Positions 35,704 to 46,244 of a DNA stretch of 64,000 nt are shown here, one piece after another. Below the pieces are notes generated by a model that saw nothing but the letters and a program-made list of their open reading frames with translations, ran no database searches and was not told the origin of the DNA. The position numbers and the translations under genes were made by a program. This DNA comes from Kalaharituber pfeilii (Eukaryota; Ascomycota; Pezizomycetes; Pezizales; Pezizaceae), in NCBI GenBank assembly GCA_015179045.1, contig WHUZ01000007.1:62001-126000 (forward strand). The letters run 5' to 3'. How positions within the stretch are numbered: the stretch's first letter is position 1; the number at the start of each line of letters is the position of its first letter.

Positions 35704-37352
35704 TAGAACCCCCACTATCCTTAGTTCTTCAGCTTCGTCTTTACCGCATTGGGAGCGTTTGCAGGAATTCTCCTAGTTTTGCCCTCAAATTCGCTTCGTC
35801 CACGGAGTGCCAGAACTGCCAAAATCGCTTACATTTTCGAGGTCCACAGCCTAATGAACACCTGGAATTCTTTCTGCAATGGCTTGTGCTACCTGGTAGG
35901 AAAGTTCCACTTTTGCTACCTCGTTGAATGCTTTGCAAATTGTGCCTGGGTGACAGGGCAATCTGGCTTAGTACACAACATCCGTCGCAAGGTGCATTGT
36001 GAGCAAGAACCTTTACATTTGTGACGGCCTCTTTTGACATTGGTTTTGTAGCTCTAGACCATTCTCCAGAATTCCTGGCCACTTCGGTTAAGTTGGCGAC
36101 GCCGCTGACACGTGAAACTTTCGTCACGTTTGCTAGGCGGAATCGGCGCGGGGCAACAACTAAAACAATGCATTGAATTCTAATGCAAGGAGGAGATCTT
36201 TTCAATAGCACGCCTAGCGCTAATCTCATATCCTCCCATGTGTTATACGGGTAAATCTCGGAAATACGCCAACGGGATTTTGTGCGGTTGGAGGGGACAT
36301 TATAGGATGCTCTTACCCAGCAAAACGGGTTCCCAGACATTAATGCTATCGGGAGTTTTCAGAATCGTGTTTGAGGGCTTGTCGAAGTCTTTTGCTTTGC
36401 AGGCAGAGCGAATGAATTCTTTTAGAATAGGGATCTAACGTCCAGAAATTCCCGCTTTGTACCATCCATTTAAGGGCTTATTCTCCTCCTTCCCTGCAAT
36501 TCGGTGGCTGAGCAGCTATTATCATTAACATTTGTCGAGCGGCACATAGATAGGTACTATGACATACGTCGTTTGAAAAGTATTGGATGTAGTTGTAAGT
36601 TCTTGATGTGTAATTGTGTTAGCGGAGCTAATGAATATCTGATTCCACTTAGTCTGCTTCAGATTACGGGGCTCCTTGATGTGGAAGATACACTACACAG
36701 TGTAATAAGTGTTTGCAAAGCTCCAGACATATTAGAATGTTACCTATCAAAATAATGTATGCTCAAAACCTTTGTAAGGATTCTCTGCCACTACCATTGT
36801 TCATCACTATTACCATCGGAATTTGCTATCCGTACTCTTCTAGATGTATGGTCTTCATCCGTGCTCCATAGCTTAGGCTAACGAAAGTGGTCCTACGGGC
36901 CTAGCACAAACTGGTTACATCTCTTCGCACTCTCGAGGCGCAGGGTGGCAATGGGTGGAGACGCAACCAGACCAACAGAAGTCAGGATCTTCCTTCAATG
37001 CAAGTATGTGAGGGCATCAACGTGATGCTGGCTCCCGCATTGGGCGGGTCGAAGCTGGCCTTGGGCAGGGAGGGCGTCAATGCTTGATTGGTATCGCAGC
37101 GTCAAGGTATGATAGGAAAGTGGCACAGTGCGGTAGTGACCACAATCAGGCGTTTACGCAATAACGCAGATCTCAATCGCATTTATCAGCATGTGTCTAC
37201 CCCACTCATGTTCTCCTGCGCGCTTCATTTTAAGAGTGCTGTCCTTTCTTGCGTATTCCTCCATCAAACGTTCTGACAGAATTGTCCAAAGTCAATCCCT
37301 TCGATATTCACTATATCCCTACTGTTTCAGGCATTATACATCAATTCACACA

Positions 37353-39660
37353 ATGACACTCCCTCTCTCAAAAGAATTAACGGCACCAAATGGAGTGAAG
37401 TATCGCACCTAGTCATTTCTACCCGCTACATTGATACTGACAATTTCAGATATACTCAACCCCTCGGCCTTTTTATCAACAATGAATTCGTGAAAAGCAG
37501 AGCTGGGGGAACACTTACCACAGTCAATCCGACCAATGAGGAAGAAATTGCAACTATATATGCCGCGGAGGCTGAGGATGTGGACTTGGCAGTGAAGGCT
37601 GCACGTGCTGCATTTGAAAATCCCGAATGGTCAGACATCACTCCTGAGGCCCGCGGGGCGTTACTTAATAAGCTTGCGGGCCTCGTCGAGGAAAATGCAA
37701 AAGTGCTTGCAACAATTGGTTTGCCAATCTTTGATTCACGTGACTAAAGCCTGAAGCTGATTGTTTTCTCAGATACATGGTAATACATCTCATTTTGATT
37801 GGGTAAGAATCATTCCGCTTATACTGATCTTCTCCAAGGAACAATGGAAAGCCTTATAGTGTGTGCCTTGCAGAAGATCTAGGGGAATCAATTAGTGTCC
37901 TAAGGTAACATAAGCCCACACATAAATCACAATAAAACGGTTACACTTATACAAGCCATCTTCGGTACAGGTACTATGGTGGATGGGCTGATAAAGTTTA
38001 TGGGAAGACCATCGATGTTGGACCACAGAAGCTCGCCTACACGCTACATCAGTCTATTGGTGTCTGTGGTCAAATAATTCCGTACGTATTCCCCAAATAT
38101 CACATCACAGGAGCTAATCACCTCATGTTAGATGGAACTACCCGTTGGTGAGTACAATTACCCTGAATGTATTGCATATCCATTTCTAACAATTTATAGA
38201 TGGTAAGACTGCGATTCTTCTGATAACTTTAGGTTATCATCAATCAGCTCTAACGGTGAATTTCGTTTAATTGTAATAGATGGCGTCCTGGAAACTGGGT
38301 CCTGCACTAGCAACGGTTTGTCACTGATCCCTAATGAAGCGGATAGTACTTTAGTTTTCGCTGATTGTATTCATGAAACTTATTAGGGAAATACTGTGAT
38401 TCTTAAGCCATCAGAGCAATGCCCACTGTCAGCACTTTACCTGGCCCAACTCATTAAAGAAGCCGGATTTCCTGCTGGTGTTGTGAATGTTCTCCCAGGA
38501 TATGGGCCTAAGGCAGGTGCTGCTATTGCAAGTCACCCCGGTATAGACAAAATTGCGTTCACAGGGTCTACTTTTACTGGAAGTATGATCATGAAAGCTG
38601 CGAGTCAGACCTTAAAGAATATGTACGTTTTTTCGTTTAATGATTGACATAGCGCTAATATTATCAGCACACTCGAAACGGGAGGGAAGAGTCCCCTGCT
38701 TGTGTTTGACGATGCGGATCTAGATCAAGCCGTTAAATGGAGTCACATCGGGATTATGAGTAAACCTCCAGCTGAAGCATTACTTTAATGAAGCTACTGA
38801 TTCGCTTTTCATTGCAGGCAATATGGGTCAGGTCTGCACCGCAACCTCGCGGATCTTTGTACAAGAGGGGATATATGACAAGTTTATCGAGGCATTTAAA
38901 ACTCAGGTGAAAGAAGTATCGAAAATTGGTGACCCCTTCAACGAAGATACCTTCCAAGGCCCTCAGGTGACAAAGCAGCAATTCGATCGGATTATGAAGT
39001 ACATCAGTGATGGGCAGAGTGAAGGAGCGAAACTGGTCACTGGAGGAACCAAACATGGTGATAAGGGATATTTTATTGCTCCCACTGTCTTCACGGACGT
39101 AAAAGATGACATGAGAATCAGTCGAGAAGAGATTTTTGGGCCCGTTGTAACTATTGCTTCATTCAAAACCGAAGAAGAAGCTATACGAAGAGCAAATGAC
39201 ACGGTATACGGATTGGGCGCTGCCATTTTTACAGAGAATATCACCAGAGCTCACAAGGTTGCTGCCAAAATCCAAGCTGGTATGGTTTGGGTAGGTTTAT
39301 CCTTTCATATTCATTGTAACGTCAAGTTGCTAAACAACCCCTAGATCAATAGTAGCAACGACAGCCACTTTGGTGTTCCTTTTGGGTAGGTATCAGCGAA
39401 GCTGGGAATACTACTTTTATGTTTTCGGTTGCTAATAATTGGAGTATAGTGGTGTAAAGCAGAGCGGGATAGGGTATGAGCTTCACGAGCCTCTTATTGT
39501 TGATCTGAATGTGACTAACACCATCCAGGCGTGAGCTCGGAGAATATGCACTGTCAGCATATACAAACGCAAAGGCAGTTCATGGTAAGTTGCCCCTACT
39601 CAGGCCACTCCAGTACTTGAAAGCTAATAGCCTAAAGTGAATCTTGGTACAAGATTGTAA
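37353..39660 (+). CDS. Aldehyde dehydrogenase (NAD(P)+), 15 exons with a 3-nt microexon
   Basis: The spliced CDS is 37353-37399, 37450-37718, 37773-37779, 37839-37904, 37971-38081, 38132-38147, 38200-38202, 38280-38315, 38387-38622, 38668-38759, 38818-39290, 39345-39385, 39450-39473, 39529-39584 and 39638-39660: 1500 nt, 499 aa, the usual length of the family. It oxidises aldehydes to acids, most likely the cytosolic acetaldehyde/AldA-type enzyme. Visible motifs: NNEFV near the start, [39 protein letters not shown] (cofactor loop), LETGGKSP with the general base Glu267, GQVCTATSR with catalytic Cys301, EEIFGPV, and [16 protein letters not shown] at the end. Exon 3 is 7 nt and exon 7 is 3 nt (ATG); both are needed to match family spacing (DTW and PLMMASWK). 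Every intron has GT..AG borders, so the gene appears intact. Confidence 0.95.
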
Positions 39661-40463
39661 TCACCTAGGCAGTGTGGGTGAGGCTCACCATTTGCTATTA
39701 TCTATGCATCTGGGATCGTCATGAAGAATGCTTTACCCCGAGAAGAGGTTTACCCATACAATGGGTTATTTGGTTGGAACTGAGTGAAAACAGCAAGGGA
39801 AAAAAACAAAAAAACATTGAGTTTGCTCTCAGCTTCACCTGACTTTCTTATGTTTGAGCCATGAATAAAATTACTGGTGTCACCCCCGTGACATAACTCC
39901 GCATATTGCTGATTGAAAGACCGCTGGTCGCATTCTGTGCTTGTAATCGATCCACTCCCCAATATTACGCGGTGCCCATTCGGGGATATCTCTTAGTTTG
40001 AAAGATTTATAGGCCTTGAACATGGGTTGCACTCGACGTTTGAAAAGCGTGTACCTAAATACCTACTTTGAGTATCATCTCGCATTCTGAGTTACTAAGA
40101 AGCGCCCAGCGTGCTGCACGCCGAGGCGGTGGAGGGCCCAGTACAACTGACGAGCCTCCGGTCCTCCGCAAGCCCCACCGTTGCGGATCAATTTTGGCGG
40201 TTGTGGTTGCATTTTTCCGCCCTTAATTCATCGGCACGAGAAGCCGCCAACAATAAACCTGGTAGTATGTATGCTATTTTGATTGTGTTGCGGCTAGCCC
40301 AGGTGCTGCTACTATCCAGTGCGAAGATGCGTAATCCATGTAGCGCATTGGAGTGGGGCTCCAATTAGGTATAAATACATGGTACTTCCAGGATTGCGGA
40401 GATTGGTTGTGGGAGTCCGTCCAAGAAACACCTTCCAAACACCGAGTCTAGCTGGAAACCACA
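39661..40463. other. Spacer between aldehyde dehydrogenase and SMP-30 gene
   Basis: It holds the dehydrogenase 3' UTR and the SMP-30-family promoter. No gene is seen. Confidence 0.45.
40361..40377 (+). promoter_or_regulatory. CCAAT and TATAAATA elements
   Basis: CCAAT at 40361 is followed by TATAAATA at 40370-40377, 87 bp before the putative ATG at 40464. Position and spacing fit a core promoter for the SMP-30-family gene. Confidence 0.45.
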
Positions 40464-41834
40464 ATGACACTGATCCAGACGCTTACAACGATTGAAGAGG
40501 TGCCCATCCAGTCCCAATTCCTCTCCGCTCTGCAGGATCTGACCAGCATATGAACAGCCCTTTGTGCCGGTAAAAAACCATCTCGGAGAAGGGCCTCACT
40601 ATGAAGCGTCCACCGGCGTTCTGCGATGGGTCGACATCATCAGCAAAGAGATACACACTGTCAATGTGAAGGAGGGGCCCCCCTCTCACAAGGTGCTGAA
40701 GCTCGTGGATTCTGTGGGGTAAGCGTAACAGACCCACAGCAATAGCAACGCCGGCCAAGCACATCGGCATGATGCTGAAGGTCTCTGCAGTTTTACTGCC
40801 GACATAGTGGGAAGAGAAGATGAGTACATTGTTGGCGCAAAAGCTGGCTTCGCCATTGTAAATAAGAAAACTGGGAGCTTCAGATATATCAAGAAGTTCT
40901 GGAATGACCTGGAGAAGGAGGCGAGGTCCGCATACAATCTCCACCCAAATTGTTAATTTGGCATTTATTAACCAATTTACAGAATGAGGTATTACTCAGA
41001 ACTAAACCCGGTGTTTAGGCAATATACTGACTGTCGCGCCGTTAGAGCAAATGACGGAGCAGTAGATAGCAAAGGCCGGCTCTGGATGGGGACCATGAAC
41101 GAGTAAGTTAGGACATGACTTTAATCAAGGCCGAATAGGTTGACATGGCACTTTTTAGCTTCCACGTTGGGGAGCCTCAACCTGAGGGTAACTTTGATGC
41201 CCTGTTCGATGTGATTCTGGATGCTAAGACAGTGTGAACCAGGTATTCTGTTCCGTCTTGACCCAGACCTCACCCTGCATGAGATGGTTCGTGGTGTATC
41301 AATCCCCAATGGAATCGGTTGTAAGTGTCCCTCTGTTTGCCGATCACTTCCCACAAATCTGATACAAGCCTCTGACGCTGGGGTTGGGCAATAACAGGGA
41401 GCTTGGATGACAGGCTCATGTATTTCATTGACTCGCCTTCTCGCAGCGTATTTGTCTACGACTTCGACTCCGAGACCGGAGCCATATCCAACAAGCGAGT
41501 TTTCTGGAAGCTCACTGACGAAACTGGACCCTTTCCTGACGGGCTCACAGTGGACTCAGAGGGCTACCTCTGGATTGCCATCTACGAGGGGAGCCGCGTC
41601 ATCAGGGTGTCCCCTACAGGCGAGGAGGTCGGTCAGATCTCGCTAAAGGCTTGGAAGATAACATGCCCAGTCTTCGGGGGGCATGACTTGGATGAGCTGT
41701 TCATCACCACGGCCGGTGTGGAGGAGGGCGACCCACACATGCCAGCGGGCGCCAGGGACCACGGTAGCGTATTCAGAGTGAAAATGGACGTGAAGGGGCT
41801 GCCTGCGAACAAGTTCGTCCTTACGACGGAATGA
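40464..41834 (+). CDS. SMP-30/gluconolactonase (regucalcin-like) family protein, with frame problem near 5' end
   Basis: The core assembles as exons 40547-40718, 40791-40925, 40983-40988 (6 nt), 41046-41102, 41159-41187, 41243-41320 and 41398-41834. Family marks: LGEGPHYEASTGVLRWVDI, IVGAKAGFAIVNKKTG, RANDGAVDSKGRLWMGTMN, SIPNGIGWSLDDRLMYFID, FPDGLTVDSEGYLWIA, and CPVFGGHDLDELFITTA. These include the metal-binding Glu and Asn/Asp positions. Members hydrolyse sugar lactones. The expected first exon is MTLIQTLTTIEE (40464-40499) followed by a 47-nt intron, but joining it to PFVPVKNHLGEG leaves the frame one base off; no other GT donor or upstream ATG repairs it. So either a one-base change inactivates the gene or the sequence has a single-base error. 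Total coding length is 950 nt, one short of 951 (about 316 aa). The remaining reading frame is free of stops. Confidence 0.8.
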
Positions 41835-42752
41835 TCGCACGTTATGGTTGGGCGTAGGGCAACACATGTGAGATGAGGATCTTGGCGTATATTTCGTGTG
41901 TTGGGGGGGGGGGGGGGAGTCCAAGAGGGTTTAGCTGGGGGGAGGGGGGATGTGTGACTGGGGGGGGTGGGAGGGGTGGCTCAGCCCTGGTTGGCTGGAG
42001 GAAACAAGTGTAGCAAACATTCCGAGTTTTAGACCCACGCGCAGAATTGGATATAGCCCATGAAGGGCCGAGATTAGACACAACGTGCTCATTTCCAGGA
42101 GATGAGGCTGTAGCATCAGGTGGGCTTCGCGAGCCACCGCTTGCCGGCGCCCCTGGGCAGCGGGTCTCTGTCCACGTGCCTTTGCCGGGTGCAGCGCTGT
42201 AAAGTGCCATACGTCGCCGTGTCCATGTGCGCGCCGGCACAACCGCCGCCTCCGCAGTCCGCAGTCCGCAGTCCGCCGTGCCTCGCCGCCCCCGCCCGCC
42301 CCCGCGCCTCCGCCCGCCGGCTGCCCGACAGCCGCAAAACCCTCTGCCACAGCACGCTCGCAAGCACGGCGGCAGAAGTCGCCTTTTATGGCTCCCCAAG
42401 CATCACGGCCGCAGAGGGCCCACTGCCCGCGAGCGCGGGCGACCGGGGCGTGGCAGCAGCTCATTTCGGGTAAAACTGTCTCTGATCCCTCGCCCTCGGC
42501 CCCTCCCTCGCCCTTTTGCCCAATTTCCAACCCTCCCGGCCGGCCTGACTGAGCGCCATTATCCTCCCTCACATTTCTCCCCTTCAACCATCCTGCGCTT
42601 TGACGTTTATGCAACTATGATGCCTGGTTACCAGCTTCTTGGATCACCACCGACATACCGGATTTTGGGATAGGTCAAACAACAGCCATCTGCATACCCT
42701 GGCGAGCCCATTTCAGACGAACGAGAGAGAAAAAAAGTAATATATATATATA

Positions 42753-42798
<46 letters not shown>

Positions 42799-44846
42799 TC
42801 AAGCCTCTCTTGAGGGGGACCCCCCAACGCCTGCGAAAGGGAAACGAACCAGGGGCTCCAAACAAAATACGCACTGTGATCATTTCCATGGGTTGAACGA
42901 ACCACACCCGTGCTCAGCAGGGGTGCAGCTACAAATTTAGGTATATGACAGCGGGAGCTCTAAGCAGAGGCGAGATATGAGCCAGTCTGCTGCCAGTTGC
43001 CAGTTGGCGGAGATTTCTCGGCGCGACTCGGGCTGCTCTGAGCTGCTGCTCAAGTGCGAAGCGTTGGCCTGGGGCTGCCCTTGCGACCGAATGTACGTCG
43101 TCGTTGGTTGGGCAGTGATATCACATGAGTTGGAATGTATGCATGTAGAAACGGAGCCGTTATTTATGTGCATGCCAACCAGGCTTGTCTGCGCACGACA
43201 TTAACTTATTTGGGACCACTCCCCTCCCTCCAGGATCACACTAGGTCTTTAACTTCAACCCCATGCTGTTCAAACTGGAAATATTGCTGACCTAGGCTAG
43301 CTAGGGGTTACACATGGCCGTAGATTCGTTTTCACATGGCGTTGCTTTTTCCTCCCAGAATGGTGGTTGGCTAGAGGCGGAAAAATGAAAAACAATTTTC
43401 AATATCGTTAAAGGTTCATTTCCGCATCCTTGGAACAGCCACACTGCAATTTGGGACTGTTCCTCTCGACACTGTTCGAGAGTCCCCCCCACTGATCTGG
43501 ATAGCCAAGAATGTGGTAGATTTTCTTACGCTCATCTCATCCCACGACTTTGGTCATTTGCTAGCCTCGAAAACTAGTCATTGCTTTGGAATCCTGTGTC
43601 GAGCGCACAAGAATATCACGGGATGTCTTCAGGCTAGCTGCCTTTCGCTTCATTCTAGTGCCCGGTATCCTGGGCACAGGAAGACGCCTTTTGTTTCCAG
43701 TTGTATCATAGCGCGTACCCATCAGAAGGGCATAGGACGAAAGCGCTTCAATCATTGTCCTTCCCTGCTCGAACCACCCCCTCCCCCCCCCCTTGGCAAC
43801 AAAAGTTCGTGCGGAAATTCGATTCGTTTTCTGTTTCCCTGCTCCTTGGTTGGTGGGAAAGGTTCTTGTGCATGTCGCTTATTGTTTCGTTCGGAAGAGA
43901 TACATAGTGAGAAGGTACCCTGTACTGAACCGCAATTATGCCATTTCCTTTTAGATACCCAGGTTATATTTTTACTTTATTTTTGTGTTCCTTCTGCCTC
44001 TAGAAAGCGAGTATTACGGTCAGGAATATCGGGTTATATTCTGGATCTTCCCAGGAGGTCACGCAATCCAATTTCCAGCTTAATCAAAAGTGGTTGGGAT
44101 CCCGTCAATTCAGAGTCAGGAAGGTAAGAGACAGCAAAGGGAAAAAAGAAATACACATATACAACGTAGGCAGTACTCGGCAGTTCCTGGCCTCTGCTTC
44201 AATAGGCTTTCGTGTATGCCTTAGGGTTAAGGTCTATGGAGGGGGTTGAAGCACGCCAGGGTGGTACTTAGAAAGGAACGGGGCAGCATGTCGCACGAGC
44301 TCCAGCTCAACTGACTCTGGGACCCTCACTCCTACTCTATGGTACCCTAAATGCACGTTCAGCCCGTCCCGTTTCTGCCCAGCAATCAGTAGCTGTGATA
44401 GACTAGGGCATTGTCACCACCTACCAGCATTTGTTGAAAGTTTTCTCCTCCCCCTCCGTCACCTGCCTACCACCCCATTCATTTTCGCCGCTACAACCTC
44501 CCTGGCATCCTTCCAAATCACTGGATATGCAGCATTGTTTGCATTGCAGTGAATCTAATACACCCTGACCTGTCGATTCAAATTACACGCATTTTTTTTA
44601 TCTATTTTATTCATATACATCTCCTCATAAGCTTCTGTGTTGACGTTCTAGCGACTTTGCACCTAATTCACATTCCAAAAGTTCTTCAAGAGACGACCCC
44701 CAAGTTCAGCATTGGCGTTGGTCTCTAGCTTCCCATCTCATCCTCCTCTTCGCCTTCGGTCGCCAATCCACACAGGGCACCGTGAAGAGGAGGACTATCA
44801 ATGTGCTATCTTGCGGAATTTCCAGACCCCAGGGAGAAAATCCTCC
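41835..44846. other. Spacer upstream of the bZIP gene
   Basis: It contains a G-rich patch (41900-41970), a strongly GC-rich patch (42120-42480) that is open in many frames at once, and a TA repeat followed by 35 A residues (42740-42795). A 204-codon frame at 43513-44127 shows no motif and lies where a long 5' leader of the bZIP gene could be. I call no gene here. Confidence 0.45.
42740..42795. repeat. (TA)n followed by poly-A
   Basis: About ten TA units run into 35 consecutive A. It could be simple slippage or the tail of a lost retroposed sequence; no retroelement body is visible upstream. Confidence 0.8.
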
Positions 44847-46244
44847 ATGTCTCGATCCGCCTCACGATCTTCCTCGAGTTCTCCTGATGACTCGGACCAT
44901 GAAAGTGCGGGGGGACGTTACTACTCCTCACAAGCAACAGAAGGAGGGGGCTCAACAGCCGTAACTTCTGCAGCTGTCATGAGTCCAGAACCCCGAGCTT
45001 CTCGGCCACTGGATGTTAGCAACATCCTCAATCCGACACCTCAGAGGACTCCGGAAAACGTTCGTCGGAGGAGTGCGGCTCATTTTGAGTCCCCACGCTC
45101 TGCACCCATGGCAAATCTGCAAAACACAGCAAGATCATTACCCCCCTCTCCTGTAGAATCATCAGAATCAGATGCATCGAGACTTCGAAGCAACACTCTA
45201 TCTAGGCATCTAGCTCATCCAGGAGCTCGTGTGAGCCGACCCTCAAGTCTGGGAAATGTGACCTCTCAGCAGCATCCCTATGGGATTTCTTCGCAGAGAT
45301 ACTCGCCTTATCCTACAGAAAGTGCACCACATTCACAGCCGCCACCGCCTCCACCAACAGCCGCAGCCCAGTCAGCTACGTCCTCCAACTATCCATTTCC
45401 GTCTACAGCGGCGTCTCAGCAATACCAATCAACACCGCAACAGCAGCCTCAACCCCAACAGTCCTACCAGTCCCACCAGTCCCAGCAATCGGTGTCTTCG
45501 TCAGTCAGTCCTACCACGCCGTATTTGTCCTACGCTCCACATGGGCAATCTTCTCTCCCACCAGTCTCAGGTCCACAAGCAAGTGCGTTTAGCACCCAGC
45601 AATATGCAAGCACAAGCCAGCAATCGCTTGGAAGCTCATACAGCATGGCAAGCCATTCTCAGCATGGCCATTTTCCTATGATGGCCCTTGCCACAGCACA
45701 TGGGTCTATACCAGTTTCTGTTGATACAACAGCCGCATCTAAGAGTGCAGATGAGAAAAGAAGACGTAATGCGGGCGCATCTGCAAGGTTCAGGCAGCGA
45801 AGGAAGGAACGCGAGAGAGAAATGACGCAGAGGATCACAGATTTGGAGCAGCGATTAAAGAAAGCCGAGGAAGAAAGGGATTATTATAGAGATATGTGTA
45901 TGCGAATGCCGCAATCCGGAAGAGCGCAGCAGCCTCCACCTCCACCTCCAACGCAGCCTCAACATCCTCTCCAATATAGTCAGCTCCCTCCGAGATTGGG
46001 GCCTTCACCACAAGGAATGACATTGGACCCTCCGCCATTTGCACACCACGCAGGTCATCCACCTCTACCACCTACGCCGGCATTTCCCAGGATTACCTCA
46101 GATGTAGGCCCGACATACTCAGGCGTGCAGAGGGAAGGAAGTACTGGAATTGCAGGACCCGGATATCAACCTCCAGGTCCCGGAGCGTATCAGCATCACC
46201 AATCACAAGCATCTCAACCGAGGCGAGATAGTCATCACGCATAA
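44847..46244 (+). CDS. bZIP transcription factor, cys-3/MetR-like basic region
   Basis: Single exon, 465 aa starting MSRSASRSSS; the frame continues upstream without an ATG, so this is the first in-frame ATG. The N-terminal 300 residues are low-complexity, rich in Ser, Pro and Gln (phrases RPLDVSNILNPTPQR and RSAAHFESP; long Q-rich part about 190-255). The basic region is at about 303-325 (RRRNAGASARFRQRRKERE), where N..A.ARFR is the signature of the cys-3/MetR/ZIP1 group rather than GCN4. A leucine zipper follows (ITDLEQRLKKAEEERDYY), then a Pro-rich tail. By family it is a nuclear DNA-binding dimer; the cys-3 group often controls sulphur metabolism, but the target here is not deducible. A long T-rich 3' region follows. 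Confidence 0.9.
   Translation: MSRSASRSSSSSPDDSDHESAGGRYYSSQATEGGGSTAVTSAAVMSPEPRASRPLDVSNILNPTPQRTPENVRRRSAAHFESPRSAPMANLQNTARSLPPSPVESSESDASRLRSNTLSRHLAHPGARVSRPSSLGNVTSQQHPYGISSQRYSPYPTESAPHSQPPPPPPTAAAQSATSSNYPFPSTAASQQYQSTPQQQPQPQQSYQSHQSQQSVSSSVSPTTPYLSYAPHGQSSLPPVSGPQASAFSTQQYASTSQQSLGSSYSMASHSQHGHFPMMALATAHGSIPVSVDTTAASKSADEKRRRNAGASARFRQRRKEREREMTQRITDLEQRLKKAEEERDYYRDMCMRMPQSGRAQQPPPPPPTQPQHPLQYSQLPPRLGPSPQGMTLDPPPFAHHAGHPPLPPTPAFPRITSDVGPTYSGVQREGSTGIAGPGYQPPGPGAYQHHQSQASQPRRDSHHA

Larger units (their letters stand above)
30638..37352. other. 6.7-kb gene-poor, repeat-bearing region
   Basis: No supported gene is present. It contains a hairpin at 31306-31394, a 0.6-kb inverted-repeat element at 34163-34768, and two MITE-like elements at 35467-35561 and 35572-35703, described separately. 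Composition is AT-rich up to about 35 kb. The longest frame, 199 codons on the minus strand at 35741-36340, has no recognisable motif. Confidence 0.5.

Noticed and set aside
41842..42673. Long minus-strand frames (185 and 227 codons) and plus-strand frames
   Set aside because: Poly-Pro/Gly/Arg translations of a GC-rich patch, open on both strands; no conserved segment.
42740..42795. Poly-A tract as the tail of a SINE or LINE
   Set aside because: No body with RNA polymerase III boxes or reverse transcriptase, and no target duplication was found.
43300..44127. Possible retroelement or gene before the bZIP factor
   Set aside because: No reverse transcriptase, integrase or terminal repeats could be seen.
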